A DNA stretch of 64,000 nucleotides, taken from contig JAIVFI010000014.1 in NCBI GenBank assembly GCA_025558095.1, forward strand, positions 62,001 through 126,000, in the 5' to 3' direction. Shown piece after piece: positions 28,896 to 39,621 of the stretch. The notes beneath the pieces were generated by a model. The model made no database searches, had not been told where the DNA came from, and worked only from the letters and a program-made list of their open reading frames with translations. The stretch's first letter is position 1. Each line of letters opens with the position of its first letter. The position numbers and the translations under genes were made by a program. Origin of the DNA: Hyaloraphidium curvatum. Lineage: Eukaryota; Monoblepharomycota; Hyaloraphidiomycetes; Hyaloraphidiales; Hyaloraphidiaceae.

Positions 28896-29207
28896 GTCCC
28901 TGTCAGCGCCTGTAGCGCAACCTGTAGCGTCGTTTGAGTCAAACAATCATCCCCTTCAGCCCAAAAGCAGGTGGGTATTCGATGGATAGACAAAGCAACT
29001 AAATGGCAAATCCTCTATCTTGTGCCGCAGATCTTTCCGCTGGGACCGGATGCCTTGGCGCGCGTCATCCGCTCCCCACTCACTCGGGAGACAAACACGG
29101 TCGTTTCGTTATTTTCCGGAGCCGTCCGACGGCGAACCTATTGCTTTGCCTTCTTCCATAGCTTTCTTCGCCCTGCCTCACGCGCGTTCCTCCTGAAGAG
29201 CGGTGAA

Positions 29208-29795
29208 ATGGGCGCGCTCTCCACCCTCGTCCCCCGGAACCCGCTGCTCTTCTCGGGGTGAGGGGGTTGCAAAAGCCTTGAGGACATAGGCCAACTGTTC
29301 TCGCCGACCAGCTGCTCCGAAATTGCCCTTGCCGTGTACTTCGGCTGGGCCATCGCGCTATTCGGCCAGGGAAACAAGACCGTTGGGCCGTTCAAGAACC
29401 GCGAACTGACTTTGAAAGCTCATCTCGACTACATCATGTAACTGCCCCTGTCTTCTATTCGCTCTCAGTGCGATTGACTTGCTTCGAACTTTCCAGGATG
29501 GGGACGATCCAAATCGCGCTCTCATCTACGGAGCTTGCCAAGACCACGCCGCCCAAGTTTCTTTGGCCTTTCATCTGGGCCTGCTGGTTCAATCCTTCGG
29601 CCTTCACCTTCGCCGCGATCTGTTGGTGTCCGCCCCGAATCCTTTGCGGCGTCGCTGATGCCTTCTTTCGCAGCCGAGAAGGGACGTGGAGTTTGGGGAA
29701 ACCAGCTCCTTGGCCTCACGACCCTCGTTTCCTTCTCCGTCAAGACGATCTCGTGGACCTACTTTGCCGTCAAGGCTCACCAGGCTGCGCTCTAA
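29208..29795 (+). CDS. small multi-pass membrane protein of unknown function
   Basis: Four exons (29208-29228, 29283-29437, 29497-29621, 29674-29795) with introns of 54, 59 and 52 nt give 140 residues in consistent phase. Exons 2-4 are well supported by hydrophobic, protein-like sequence: ALAVYFGWAIALFG, FLWPFIWACWF and LLGLTTLVSFSVKTISW, suggesting three or four membrane helices. Exon 1 is only seven codons and its donor (GTCCCC) is weak, so the start is uncertain. Base composition is less GC-rich than the surroundings. I do not recognise the family. Confidence 0.5.
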
Positions 29796-30020
29796 TCGCA
29801 CGACATTCCTATGTTCAAATTTCAGAGTTATAGACGTCAGAACTGCCCTTTGGCCCCGCGCGACTGTCCGGACCCCCGCCGCGGCCTGAGATTCTCGCTG
29901 GGCGCCCTTGCATACTCGGGAAGCATCACGGGGGCTCGATTCCGGATATACTCGATGGCCGTTTTGGGAGGTTCGACCGGCGCCTTCGGCCGATCGCCCA
30001 GTGGTACGACTCAAAGGCCG

Positions 30021-30707
30021 TCAGATCTCCGCAAGGGGCCACACGAGATACCCACAGCGTCCGAGGAGGTGGACCTTGAGCGTCTCGAACTCGTGAGGGA
30101 TGTAGGTCCGCGGCAGGAAAGCCTCGGCGCCCAGCACGTCCTGCGACACGTCAACGATCACGAAGTTGTCAGCGGCTTTTGAACGGCCGGTTCCCACCCT
30201 GTTCCACGTCTCCACCCTCTGAATCATCCACGGGTTCGGGACTACGGTGATGGCGACGTCCATTGCCAGCTTCGTCCCCGGCCTTTTCGTGTAGGGGACC
30301 ACGCATTCGAGGAAGAGGCCGACGTGCCCGCCGATCTCACCGGGCATGACGTGCAGGCAAAAGTTCTGTCCGGATCAATGAGCGCGTTTCTCATGTCGAA
30401 CCATGAACCTGGAGCCCACCCATGGCCCTCGGGTCTTGGCGAACCCGGACACAAAGACCGTGTCCGGCGCCTGGGACCGCCATCTCGGAACCCCGACCGA
30501 GAGCGCAAAGTCCGAGTCGTCCCAAGGCGCGATCATCGGGGACCATGCGGGCTCCCCGTACTGCGGGCGGATGGGGGGGACAAAACCAAAGGCGGGAAAC
30601 AGGAAAGGCGCGTTTTCCTGCGTCGCCACCGACTTCCGTTCCTTCAGAACCGTCGGCTCTTCATTGCAATCGAGAGTGTCGTCCGAGGCCGGTTCGACAA
30701 GCATCAT
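30021..30707 (-). CDS. MATH (TRAF-like) domain protein
   Basis: Two exons (30420-30707, 30021-30365) with a 54-nt intron give 210 residues. The second exon reads like a MATH domain: NFCLHVMPGEIGGHVGLFLE, then AMDVAITVV, a W-x-R motif, and DVLGAEAFLPRTYI before a last strand FETLKVHLL. MATH domains bind partner peptides in ubiquitin and TRAF pathways. No BTB or peptidase domain accompanies it here; the first exon is acidic and Pro-rich. The intron was chosen because it removes a stop and joins the frames in phase. The domain call is by pattern only. Confidence 0.5.
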
Positions 30708-30840
30708 CGAGCTCTCGCTCGTGTGTTGACGCGTTCGTTTGACGGACGCCTCTTGACCAAGCCCCGAGCGGGCGGTGCGCCCTTGCACCTAGCTCGTGGA
30801 CGGAATCAGCACGCGATTCCCGGGGCCTCGGCGCGCCGAA

Positions 30841-32263
30841 ATGTCCTTCCTCCCGCAAGGCTTCGCGCAGCTGGCCGACGATGACCCGTTCTCGGACTCG
30901 CATTCGGTGCCCGACCCTCCATCGCTCCCGCCGCGTCCCGCACCCCCGCCCAAGCCTCCGCACCACCATGCGTCCCCCGCACCGACCGCACACGCGCCTT
31001 CCGCGCCGCCGGCAAATACTGGGCTCGCGGGGAATACCTTCACGATCCACCTCGGCGTGGGCGTGCGGGACATTCCCAAGCTCGACGCGTTCTCCCTGAG
31101 CGACCCGATGGTGGCGGTCTTTGACGCGAGGACCGGGCGGGAGTTCGGGCGGACAGAGACCATCTGGAACGTCAAGTCGGCCGACTTCCAGCAGGAGCTC
31201 AAGGTCACCTACTCGCCGGCACAGAACACGACCCTGAAGTTCGTCGTCGTGGACACGGTGAGCTGATTCAGCCTTGGCTCCTTATGGCGGCTGACGCTCC
31301 CCAGGACGACGAGAAAACGTACGATCTCGCCAAGCAGGACCTGGTTGGAGACGTGCGGGTCGACCTCGAGGGCCTGGTCTTCCAGTCCAACGGAAATTGG
31401 GTCGCCTTCCCCATCATCCACCGCCGTCCAAAGAGGTACCCACGATGATGTTGTTGGCGAGCAACGCCACTGACCTTTTCCCGCCTCTGCCAGCGGCACC
31501 CTCCTCCTCCGCGTCGTGGACATCGTCCCCGGCTCCGACTCCTTCCTCGAAGACTCCCACCAGCGCTACTCCTCCGCCAACCCCGTCCTCGCCCCCCCTC
31601 CCCCCGTCGTCGAGCCGCGCCCGCCCATCGCCTCGGTTCCCGTGCGCGGCAACCTCACCTCGCGCAACTCGTTCGACGAGCGCGCGTCGTCGCGGTTCGC
31701 GCAGGACTGGGAGCGGCGCGACGCCGAGTTCCGGAAGATGCTCGGCAGCAGGGGGTGGCACGAGGTGCCGATCAAGGGGGACGGCGCGTGCTTCTTCCGG
31801 TCCGTGAGCTACCTCATCTTCGGGACCGAGGAGCGGCACGGGGAGCTGCGGGCCAAGACGATGGATTACATCGAGTCGCAGAGGTGGGCCCTCTTTCCTA
31901 CTTGAACCTGGCCGGGCTCACTTTTCAACCCACAGCGACTTCTTCGCGCCCTTCATCCTCGAGCCCCTCCCCGGCTACGTCAAGCGCAAGCGGCAGCCGG
32001 GCGAATACGCCAACAACGTCGAGATCCAGGCCGTCGCGTGCCTGCTGGCTCGCAACGTCGAGGTGTACCGCTACTCGATGGAGCCCGTGACGATCGAGCC
32101 CTTCATCTACGGGGAGGGCGACGCGCCGCCGCCGGCGGACAGGCCGCTGAGGCTGGCGTACAAGCACGAAGTGGTGGGTTGGACAGCAGCTGCGCCCGGA
32201 ACGTTGGTTCCTTACGGGGTTTGTCTGGCGAACTCACAGCACTACAACGCGATCGTGGTGTGA
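30841..32263 (+). CDS. C2-OTU fusion protein, probable deubiquitinase
   Basis: Five exons (30841-31257, 31305-31435, 31494-31883, 31936-32173, 32240-32263) give 399 residues. After a Pro-rich, disordered start, residues about 65-200 look like a C2 domain (VGVRDIPKLDAFSLSDPMVA, TLKFVVVDTDDEK, LVGDVRVDL), a fold that binds membranes or partners. Residues about 270-399 are an OTU cysteine protease: KGDGACFFRSVSYLIFG with D279 and C282, and a final HYNAIVV with H393, reached through a 24-nt last exon. OTU enzymes cleave ubiquitin chains. The last intron is supported because it restores the conserved RLAYKHEVHYN junction. Linkage specificity is unknown. Confidence 0.85.
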
Positions 32264-32447
32264 CCGTTAGATCTCGTAAGCCACCACTGGGGATGATGTG
32301 CGCGGCTCCGGACGGCCGCCAATGTCAGCATGGGACTGTCGAATCGGCAACCAATAGACACTGTCGCCACTCTCTATAAATCTCTCTAGCGAAACGCCAA
32401 AAGGAGGAATCAATCCACATAAATATCCACGGACAGCTCGAGCACCA
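32264..32447. other. convergent 3' region
   Basis: Short interval between two convergent genes. A TATAAAT at about 32374 and AT-rich sequence probably relate to 3' processing on the two strands. Nothing else is seen. Confidence 0.3.
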
Positions 32448-34617
32448 TCACCCCGCAAGCCCCACCGCGCACCGCTGGTACGCCTCCAGCACGTTCCCGA
32501 ACCCCTTCACCTCCTCCCCCGCCCCGCCGGCGTCCAGATCCACGTTCAGCGTGGCCTCGTCCAGCTCCCTCGGCGTCGCCCTCCCCAGCGCCACCATCTT
32601 CCCCGCCACCTCGCGCAGCGGCCGCATCCAGCTGCCTCTTTCGGCGTAGCTCTCGAGGGCGGCGAGGCACGACGCGGCGTCGGCGTCCAGGCGCTCGAGC
32701 ACGCCGGGGGCCGAGGGGCCTGCGGCGATGCGCTTGCGGAAGCCGGCGAGGAGGCAGGCGACGCGGAAGATGATGGAGAGGCGCTTGTACGTGTGGTAAG
32801 AGAGGTGGGGATTGTACCTGAGCCTGCGATCGGCGACCGGTCAGCACGTGACGGCCGGCAGCGCGCCACGGAACCCACCAGTCCGCCAGCAGCCCCGGGA
32901 ACGCGAGCAGCTCGGCCAGCAGCGACGGGAGCGGCTCCTCGGGCCTCGCAAACTCGTCCGCCAGCGCGGCCAGCCTGTCCCCCTCCCCGTCGGGCACCGT
33001 CACGAGCCCCAACGAGCTCCACAGCTCGGCGCGGAGCAGCCACAGGGTCCAGAAGGTGGGCACGCGGTTGAATCCGTAGTGGAAGGAGCCGCTGGCGTCG
33101 GCGACCTCGGCGATGGCTTCGCCGGCGCGGCCGGCGAGGAAGGAGGCGCACAGGCCGGGGGGGAAGGCGGCGCGGACGGCGAGGAGGGCCGAGTCGAGGC
33201 GGGCGCGGCGGGCGAGGAGGTCGGCGATCGCGGGGTCGAGGGGGGTTGGTTGGATTGGCTGGGGAGATGCGGGATCGAGATCGGGGGATTTGGAGGGCAG
33301 CTCGGCGGGGGAGCTCAGGCCCGCGGCGAGGCAGAGGGAGAGAAAAACGTCGACCTCGGCGCGGAGGGTGTCGCAGAGGACGTCGAGGAGCTGGCGGTGC
33401 GAGATCAGGTCCTGCGAGAGGCAGGCCACAGCCGCCTCGCGCTCGGGGTCGCCCGGGGGCATGCGGACCCATGCCACGGCGTCCAACACCGGCGGGGAAG
33501 ATGGCACCGTGCGGGGATCAAAGTCTTCCTCGAAGGATGCAGCCCAAATGCCGGGCATAGGTGGCGCGCGGAGGCCTTCGAGGCGGATCAAGGGGAAGCC
33601 GGAGGCCGTCGACGGGTCCAGCCGCCGACGCACGTCCTTTTCCGATGCTTCGGCCATCAGGAGCGTCCACGCTATGCGCCGTGGCACGTGGGTCCGAATG
33701 AAGACGTCCCGGAGCTGGCGCACCTCGGGAACGGTGAGCTCCATCTCGCGCCAGTCCGGGCCAAAGAGCACGGTCGCCGCGTCTTCAAAGTCCGGGGTCG
33801 CGGCGCACCCGCTGGAGTCCACGATGCCCGTGAGCTGCGCCAGGTAGGCGGCGGCCTTGCGGAGCGGCGCCGTCAGCGAGCTAAGGCCGCGGAAGAGCGC
33901 CCAAATGTAAAGATTGACGACGGCCGCCACGGCCTCGTACTCAGCGGCGCCCGGTCGGGCCAGCAGCGCAGTGAGCTCGTCGCGGGCGGTGCGGAACAGT
34001 GCCCGCTCCCATGTGTCCCTGTCGTGGCCCTTCTCGGCGCCAGGGATATGCAATGCTGGATCGCAGTATGGCGCCATGAGCAGCATCGAGCACACGAGCA
34101 GGAGCGGCTTGTCGCTCCGGCGGTCGAACTGCACGCGGTGCAGCATCTGGATCGTCAGGTCGGCGGTGTAGAAATAGCAGTCCACTGCGATGTTTACGAC
34201 CTCCTGGTGGGGGAGCGTGGCACGGGTGGCTACGGGCAGCGGGATCCACAGGGCCGAGGGCTTGGGCGAGAACGGCGACGACGGCAGCACCGAGGGCAGC
34301 GCCTCGGGGTCCGAGAGTATCGTCGTGGCCGGGCCGGCGAGCAGCCGCCGCTCCGTGTCCGCCGGTGACTCGTCGGGAGGGACGCCCGGCGGCTCCTCCG
34401 CCCTGCCCCCCGCGTGTGGCCCGACCCGTCCCACGTCCTCGTAGTCCGGTGCGTCCCCCGCGTAGCCGCACAGCGGTGCGCGGCCGCCGGCCCGGCACCT
34501 GCCGCACGCCGGCCGACCCCCGTCGCAGAACAGCCCCGCTCCGGAGCACACGCGGCACGCCGGCCCCCGCCGGCCAAACACCCGCTGCGCCGCCGGCACG
34601 AACCCCGCCGGAGCCAT
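32448..34617 (-). CDS. fungal Zn(II)2Cys6 transcription factor
   Basis: Two exons (32879-34617, 32448-32823) with a 55-nt intron give 704 residues. The zinc cluster lies at the N-terminus: CRVCSGAGLFC, CGRC and a final C, spacing C-x2-C-x6-C-x6-C-x2-C-x8-C. An acidic/Pro linker follows and then a long helical region of the kind found in the middle homology region of these factors (YFYTADLTIQMLHRVQFDRR, RRIAWTLLMAEASEKDV, LSYHTYKRLSIIFRVACLL). The ATG at 34617 places the cluster 20 residues from the start. It should be nuclear and bind GC-rich sites. Target genes are unknown. Confidence 0.85.
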
Positions 34618-34750
34618 CGCGCGTCGCCACGGTGCGGAGCGCGGGATGTTGGGGCCGATATGTGGCACTGCGCACGGCCCGCGTCAGCCCCCAAGGCCCT
34701 CGCCAGCCACCGGATCGCGGAACCACAACCATGTGCTGCGCGTGCATATG

Positions 34751-34782
34751 CGGCGGCATCCAGCGGCGGCATCCAGCGGCGG
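34751..34782. repeat. 13-bp tandem repeat
   Basis: cggcggcatccag is repeated twice directly and followed by a partial third copy. Confidence 0.6.
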
Positions 34783-35251
34783 TCCCGCTAGATGTCGTGC
34801 TGGCCGATGTGCTGCGGCCGGGCGGGTGCCCCCGAGCGCCGGCAAGGCAGGCGAGGATGGGTCCTTCCGGCCGTGATGCCTTGCCGCCGGCCACTCCCCC
34901 ATGAGGATGCCATCGGCGATCTGATCGCAGGCAGCGCGCAACTGCACAATGTGCGGTCCTCCATATCCTGGATTCGGGTCCGATCGGCGAGGGACGCGGT
35001 TCTGGCCATGTCACGGCTGAAAGGTTTGGCCGGAGTTCCTGGGTTCTGGTGCCTCCAAGGTTGCGAGCGACGGAACGGGTTCTCCGGACGTAATTCCGCC
35101 CCCGAACAGCGACTAGCTCCGGAAGCGAGTGTTCCGGCTCGTCGAACTGCCCTGTCCGCCGTCTGCCGCGGCCCGCGGCCCGGCCCCTCCCGGCCTTCCG
35201 CGCAGGCGGTGCCACCAGATATCACCCCGGCGCCACCAAAGTGGGACGTAC

Positions 35252-35267
35252 TTAGGCAGCTGCCTAA
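35252..35267. repeat. 16-bp perfect palindrome
   Basis: ttaggcagctgcctaa is fully self-complementary without a spacer. It sits in otherwise empty sequence. It may be a protein-binding site or the end of a degenerate mobile element. Confidence 0.5.
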
Positions 35268-35845
35268 AGATCGTGGGGTGGGCTCTCCGGTCGGCGAGGC
35301 ACGCCGGGCCGTTGCGTCGAATGCGAGTGAGTCCCCAAGAACGAGGCGCAATCGACCCCGCGCATAGCTAGTCAATTCGCGCCCGCTGTCTTTTCAATCA
35401 TGACGCTTGAGGTCGTGCTGTAGTAGCGGCACGACGTGGCCGGGGCGGTTGCTCCTCGGTTGATTGGAAGCCCACTCGCCTCGGTGGCCCGCCTCAAATC
35501 ATCTGGGACTCGGGAACCATTAAGACCAGCAGCAATGATACGTCCTTTGAGTTCGAAAATGGATTGCAATGTCGGACCACGGAGTGCAAGTGGTTATTCA
35601 GCGGAACGTCTTTCGGTTGTTGTTGGGCCGGCGAGGCCGTTAGTGGGCCGCAAAAGTGAAGAAGGCCTGCCCGCTGTGCGCGTTCGATTGCTATTCCGGC
35701 GTTTCTGAACTGATCCGGCTCGGCTTCGGGCTTCCTTTGGGACCTCTGGCCGACCGGGCGAAGTGTGGCGAAGCGCACAGCACAGCGGCCGATCGAAGCT
35801 TCCGCCGAGCCCCACCTCCGAAATCCCGGAACCCCGCCCCGCCGG

Positions 35846-35851
35846 TATAAG
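35846..35851 (+). promoter_or_regulatory. TATA-like box upstream of 35925
   Basis: TATAAG 79 bp before the ATG at 35925, flanked by gccgg and ccggc arms. Confidence 0.4.
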
Positions 35852-35924
35852 AAACCGGCGCCGCAAAATGGGCCCGCAGCACCACCCGAACCAAAGCAAA
35901 CACCACCGCCCCAAACCGACCGAA

Positions 35925-36269
35925 ATGTCTTCCGCCGACGTCCCCCTCGTCGTCCTCACCCCCGCCACCCTCACCCTCCGCGCGCCCGCACGGGAGCACA
36001 TCGAGGCCTCCATCGGCGGGCCCATCTCCACGATGGAGCGCGAGCGCCGTGCATCGGCCGCCGCCTCCTCGGACGCTTCCCGCTCCTCGTCCAAGAGGAG
36101 CTTCGCCTCGTCGGTCTCGTCGGCCTTCTCCAACGCGAGCAGGAAGGTCAAGAAGGGCCTCAAGAAGACGGGCGACGCGATCTTGGACTCGATTGCCGCG
36201 CCGTACCGGTACCTCGAGGACCTGAGCCCCGAAGAGGCATCTCGAGTGGGCTATTATTCGGCGTTCTAA
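35925..36269 (+). CDS. small Ser/Lys-rich protein, paralogue of 39622-39984
   Basis: A 114-residue frame. It shares with the gene at 39622 a VVLTPATLTLR strand, GGPISTMERERR, an SSDASR Ser-rich stretch, a K-x-SFASSVSSAFS segment and KVKKGLKKTGDAI. The basic amphipathic KVKKGLKKTG block and Ser clusters are the most conserved parts. No domain is recognised, and there is no signal peptide. Conservation between the two copies, including their upstream DNA, supports real genes. Confidence 0.6.
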   Translation: MSSADVPLVVLTPATLTLRAPAREHIEASIGGPISTMERERRASAAASSDASRSSSKRSFASSVSSAFSNASRKVKKGLKKTGDAILDSIAAPYRYLEDLSPEEASRVGYYSAF

Positions 36270-36749
36270 GGCCCGACGGATGCCAAAGGACATGAGCTGA
36301 GCTGTGGTCAGGGTGGAGAGGGGATACCGAGCTTCGTCGCAGTGTGTAAAGCTCAGAAAGACTGAAGACCATTCTGTTACGTCTCCCGCCCCGATTCATA
36401 TTCATTCCACGATCAAGCAGCAAGTCCACGACTGCGCGCGCTGCATGCCTGCGTTACCCTGGTCCCCGGCGATCCTTGCCGACTCCCGTCTTCATCCATG
36501 TGGCATTTTCCAACCGCTTTGGGATAAAACGTTCGGGCCGGGTGCGCCTATGGCGATGTGTGGCGCGCGAGTGACCCTCGCCACTCACCCGGCCAGCGCT
36601 TGCCACACGGGCAATTCCGCCAGCTCCCCAGCGCTCCTCCAGAGCTCACCGTGACCGCGGCGTGCCGCAAGTGAGACCGCAAAGTGCGTTGCGCTGGCCG
36701 CGGGCGCGGAGGCCGTGTTCTGACGCAGCTCGGGCGATGTCTCCCAGGG
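36270..36749. other. intergenic, no gene seen
   Basis: 480 bp between the small Ser-rich gene and the monooxygenase gene. It is less GC-rich than the coding DNA around it. No repeat, RNA or ORF of interest is seen. Confidence 0.4.
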
Positions 36750-38910
36750 ATGGTCGCCGCACTCTCGCGCCCCGAGCTCTCCGCCGCCGACGACGCGACC
36801 ATCGACGATGCCGTGCAGCACGCCGATCCTATGGTCCTCCGCGGCCTGCTCTACCAGCTGACGGCCGACCCCGACGTCGAGAACACCAAGACTCGCACGA
36901 TGTTTGCGCTGTACAACAACATCGAGGTCGTCGAGGACAAGGACGTCCCGCTGCTCCGCGAGAAGGCCGCCGCGTACCTCAAGAAGCTCCGCGACTCGGG
37001 CACCCCCGAGGTCGACATCGGCCCGCGCGAGCGCCTGCCGAGGAGCCTCGAGCTGCTCCTGGGCCGCGAGCTCAAGGGCGAGTTCCTGCAGCACCACCTG
37101 GACGAGCTCGCCCTGGACCCCGAAGTGCGGGCGCTGCACTGGAAGGAGGAGCCGGATCCGGCCAGGCTGAAGGAGTTCAACGTCGTTGTAGTCGGCTCGG
37201 GGATGGGAGGACTGAACGCGATGATCCAGCTGCGCAAGGCGGGGTTCCCGTTCACGGTGCTTGAGAAGAACGACAAGTGGGTATCATCTCCGCATGTGCT
37301 TCTTGCCGAGCTTTGCTGATCTTGTCTTGGCCTTTCTTGTTTTTGTAGCGTGGGCGGGACATGGTACGAGAACCGCTACCCGGGAGCCCGCGTCGACACT
37401 CCGAGCCGGTCCTACACCCACGTCTTCGGCGTCGACTTCCCCTACCCGAACCCGTTCTGCGGGTGGACCGAGAACGTCAAATAGTGGGCGTCTGTTGCGC
37501 AGGCGATGCCGAGCTTTGGTGACCCCGCCGTTCCCGCCACTTTTCGCCAGCTTCAACTGGGTTGCGGACAAGTACGACCTTCGCAAGCACGTGCAGTTCA
37601 ACACCGAGGTCAAGAAGCTCGTGTGGGACGACAACACGGACCAATGGGTGATCGACGCCGTCGGCCCCGAGGGCCCGATCAAGCTGCGCGCGCGCGCCGT
37701 GATCACCTCGGTCGGCTTCCTCAACCGCCCCAACATGCCCGAGATCCCCGGCATGGAGACCTTTGCCGGCCGGTCGTGGCACACGGCCAGGTGGCCCAAG
37801 GACTTTGACCACGCGGGCAAGAAGATGATTGTGATCGGGACCGGGGCTACTGGCTACCAGCTGATTCCCGAGGTCGCCCTCACGGCCGCCAAGCTCACGG
37901 TGTTCCAGCGCACGCCGCAGTGGCTGCTCCCCACGCCGGGGTACCGCTCCCCCTTCCCGCCCCAGGTCAACTGGCTCGACCGCAACATGCCCTTCCACAC
38001 CAACTTCATGCGCGCCAAGGAGGCGACCCTGGACGCCCTGTACCACATCTCCGAGATCGACCCCAACTTTGAGGACGAGCACGCGGTGAACCCACTCGGC
38101 AAGCAGGCCCGCGAGAACTGCATCGCCTTCCTCGAGAAGAAGCTCGGCGACCCGGAGCTCGTCAAGAAGATGACCCCCGCGCACCCGATCTGGTCTGCGC
38201 GCGGCGTCGTGGTTGACTCGGAGTACAGCGTCGCGGACGCCATCAAGCGCGACAACGTGGAGCTGGTCACGTGCGGGATCGACCGGATCGTGCCCGAGGG
38301 CGTCGTGGACAAGGACGGCGTGATGCACGACGCCGACGCCATCGTCTACGCCACCGGGTTCCACGCCACGGAATGTGAGAGCTCGCCGCGGATCGCATTC
38401 CTGAGGTCCCGAGCTGACCGCACTTCGGCACCTCGCTGTTTCTCCTCAGACCTCTACCCCATGACCATCATCGGCCGCAACGGGCAGAAGCTCGAGGATC
38501 TGTGGAAGAAGGAGGGCGCGAGGGCGTATCTGGGCTGCATGGTCTACGGGTTCCCCAACCTCTGGAGCATCTACGGGCCCAACACCAACGGCGGCCTCCA
38601 GGTGGCCACGTTCCACGAGAGGACGGCCCAGTACGCGCTGCAGTGCATGGAGGAGCTGGTGCGCACCGGAGCCCGCTCGATGGAGGTCAAGCCCGAGGCG
38701 TTCTGGAGGTACAACAGGCTCGTGGATGCTCGGAACAAGAAGAAGTGCTGGTCGGACAAGCGTGCATCAAAGGGCCAGAACTACTACCATAGCAAAATCG
38801 ACGGGGACTGGGATTCCGGGAGGTCGGCGGTCATGTGCCCGTTCAACACGGAGGAGATGTCGGGTTTCCTGCGCAAGCCGGACTTCAACGACATGGAGAT
38901 TGTCGCCTAG
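36750..38910 (+). CDS. type I Baeyer-Villiger monooxygenase (FAD/NADPH), HAPMO-like
   Basis: Four exons (36750-37276, 37349-37483, 37551-38374, 38450-38910) give 648 residues. Two Rossmann motifs are visible: GSGMGG near residue 149 for FAD and IGTGATG for NADPH. Between them lies the Baeyer-Villiger fingerprint FAGRSWHTARWP, and GGTWYENRYPG follows the FAD loop, as in the family. These enzymes insert oxygen next to ketone carbonyls. The first 145 residues form a helical extension, a layout and total length like that of 4-hydroxyacetophenone monooxygenase. Each intron was set by restoring conserved motifs. Substrate is not predictable. Confidence 0.9.
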
Positions 38911-39621
38911 GAGCTCGGCGGTGGGGGCGAGGTGCGAGAGGTGCGCAGGGAAGAGTGCCGGGAGTGGTTAGAGTTGGGATCGCTGCGGGGGCGTGCGGTG
39001 GTCGGGGTGGAGGCGGGAGCGGTGCGCAGGGAAGAGTGCCGGGGCCGGTCAGAGTTCGGATCTTTGCAGCGATGACGATGAAGTTTTGGACAGTCGGCTA
39101 CAGTAGGAATACGAATCAGCGCATTTCGATCATGTGGGCAGTTTGGCGACCCGCTTCGGTCTCGGGCTTCCGTGGGGTGGACCCGCGGACCCTCCACCTC
39201 GTTGCATTTCCCCTTCCCTATCGCGTATGCGCTGCGGCATGGGAGCCGAGTGCGCTGGTACTTCATCTTTTTCTATTGGCTTCGCCGGCTGGGCCGAACG
39301 GCCGCCGTGAAGGGTCCGGCTCCGGTGCGGAGAATTGTGTGCTGTGGGGCACAGCCTTCGAACGAACGTTTCGACCAAGCCTCCCAAGCGGCGGAGGTTT
39401 GGCGCAGCGCAGCAGCCCCCCGATCGATCAATGCATTTCATCGAGCTCGTCCTGGCGGAGGGATGAGGCGCGGCACAACAGCCCGCCGAACATTCCCGCC
39501 GAGCCCTTCGTTGGAAACTACTCGCACGTCAAAAGACACGGTGCCGCCAATGGTCCTGACACAGGTCCCACATTATACCATTATACCACTATACCTCAAT
39601 ACCTCCCGCGACGCTCCCATC
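38911..39621. other. intergenic with 81-bp tandem repeat
   Basis: About 700 bp between the monooxygenase and the second small Ser-rich gene. The left part holds two 81-bp units; the right part has sequence similar to that upstream of 35925 and ends in a run of ccattatacc-type repeats just before the ATG at 39622. No gene is seen. Confidence 0.45.
38940..39069. repeat. two imperfect 81-bp direct repeats
   Basis: ggtgcgcagggaagagtgcc begins at 38940 and again at 39021; the following agagtt-ggatc sequence is shared with mismatches. They lie in the 3' flank of the monooxygenase gene. Confidence 0.55.

Larger units (their letters stand above)
34618..35845. other. 1.2 kb gene-poor stretch
   Basis: I find no convincing gene on either strand. 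It contains a short 13-bp tandem repeat (34751-34782) and a 16-bp perfect palindrome (35252-35267), listed separately. The right end carries sequence similar to that upstream of 39622 (see findings). It should include the promoter of the zinc-cluster gene on its left. Confidence 0.5.

Noticed and set aside
29229-29282. An 18-nt intron (strong GTGAGG donor at 29259) in the small membrane-protein gene
   Set aside because: Eighteen nucleotides is far below the range of the other introns; a 54-nt intron with a weaker donor keeps the frame.
29925-29945. B-box-like ggctcgattcc suggesting a tRNA
   Set aside because: No matching A box or foldable acceptor stem could be found around it. I see no tRNA or rRNA gene in the window.
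32370-32380. TATAAAT as a promoter
   Set aside because: It lies between two convergent genes, where no transcript should start; 3' processing sequence is more likely.
32812-34368. Long plus-strand open frame opposite the zinc-cluster transcription factor
   Set aside because: Composition is that of an antisense shadow, and the minus strand has a clear Zn2Cys6 protein.
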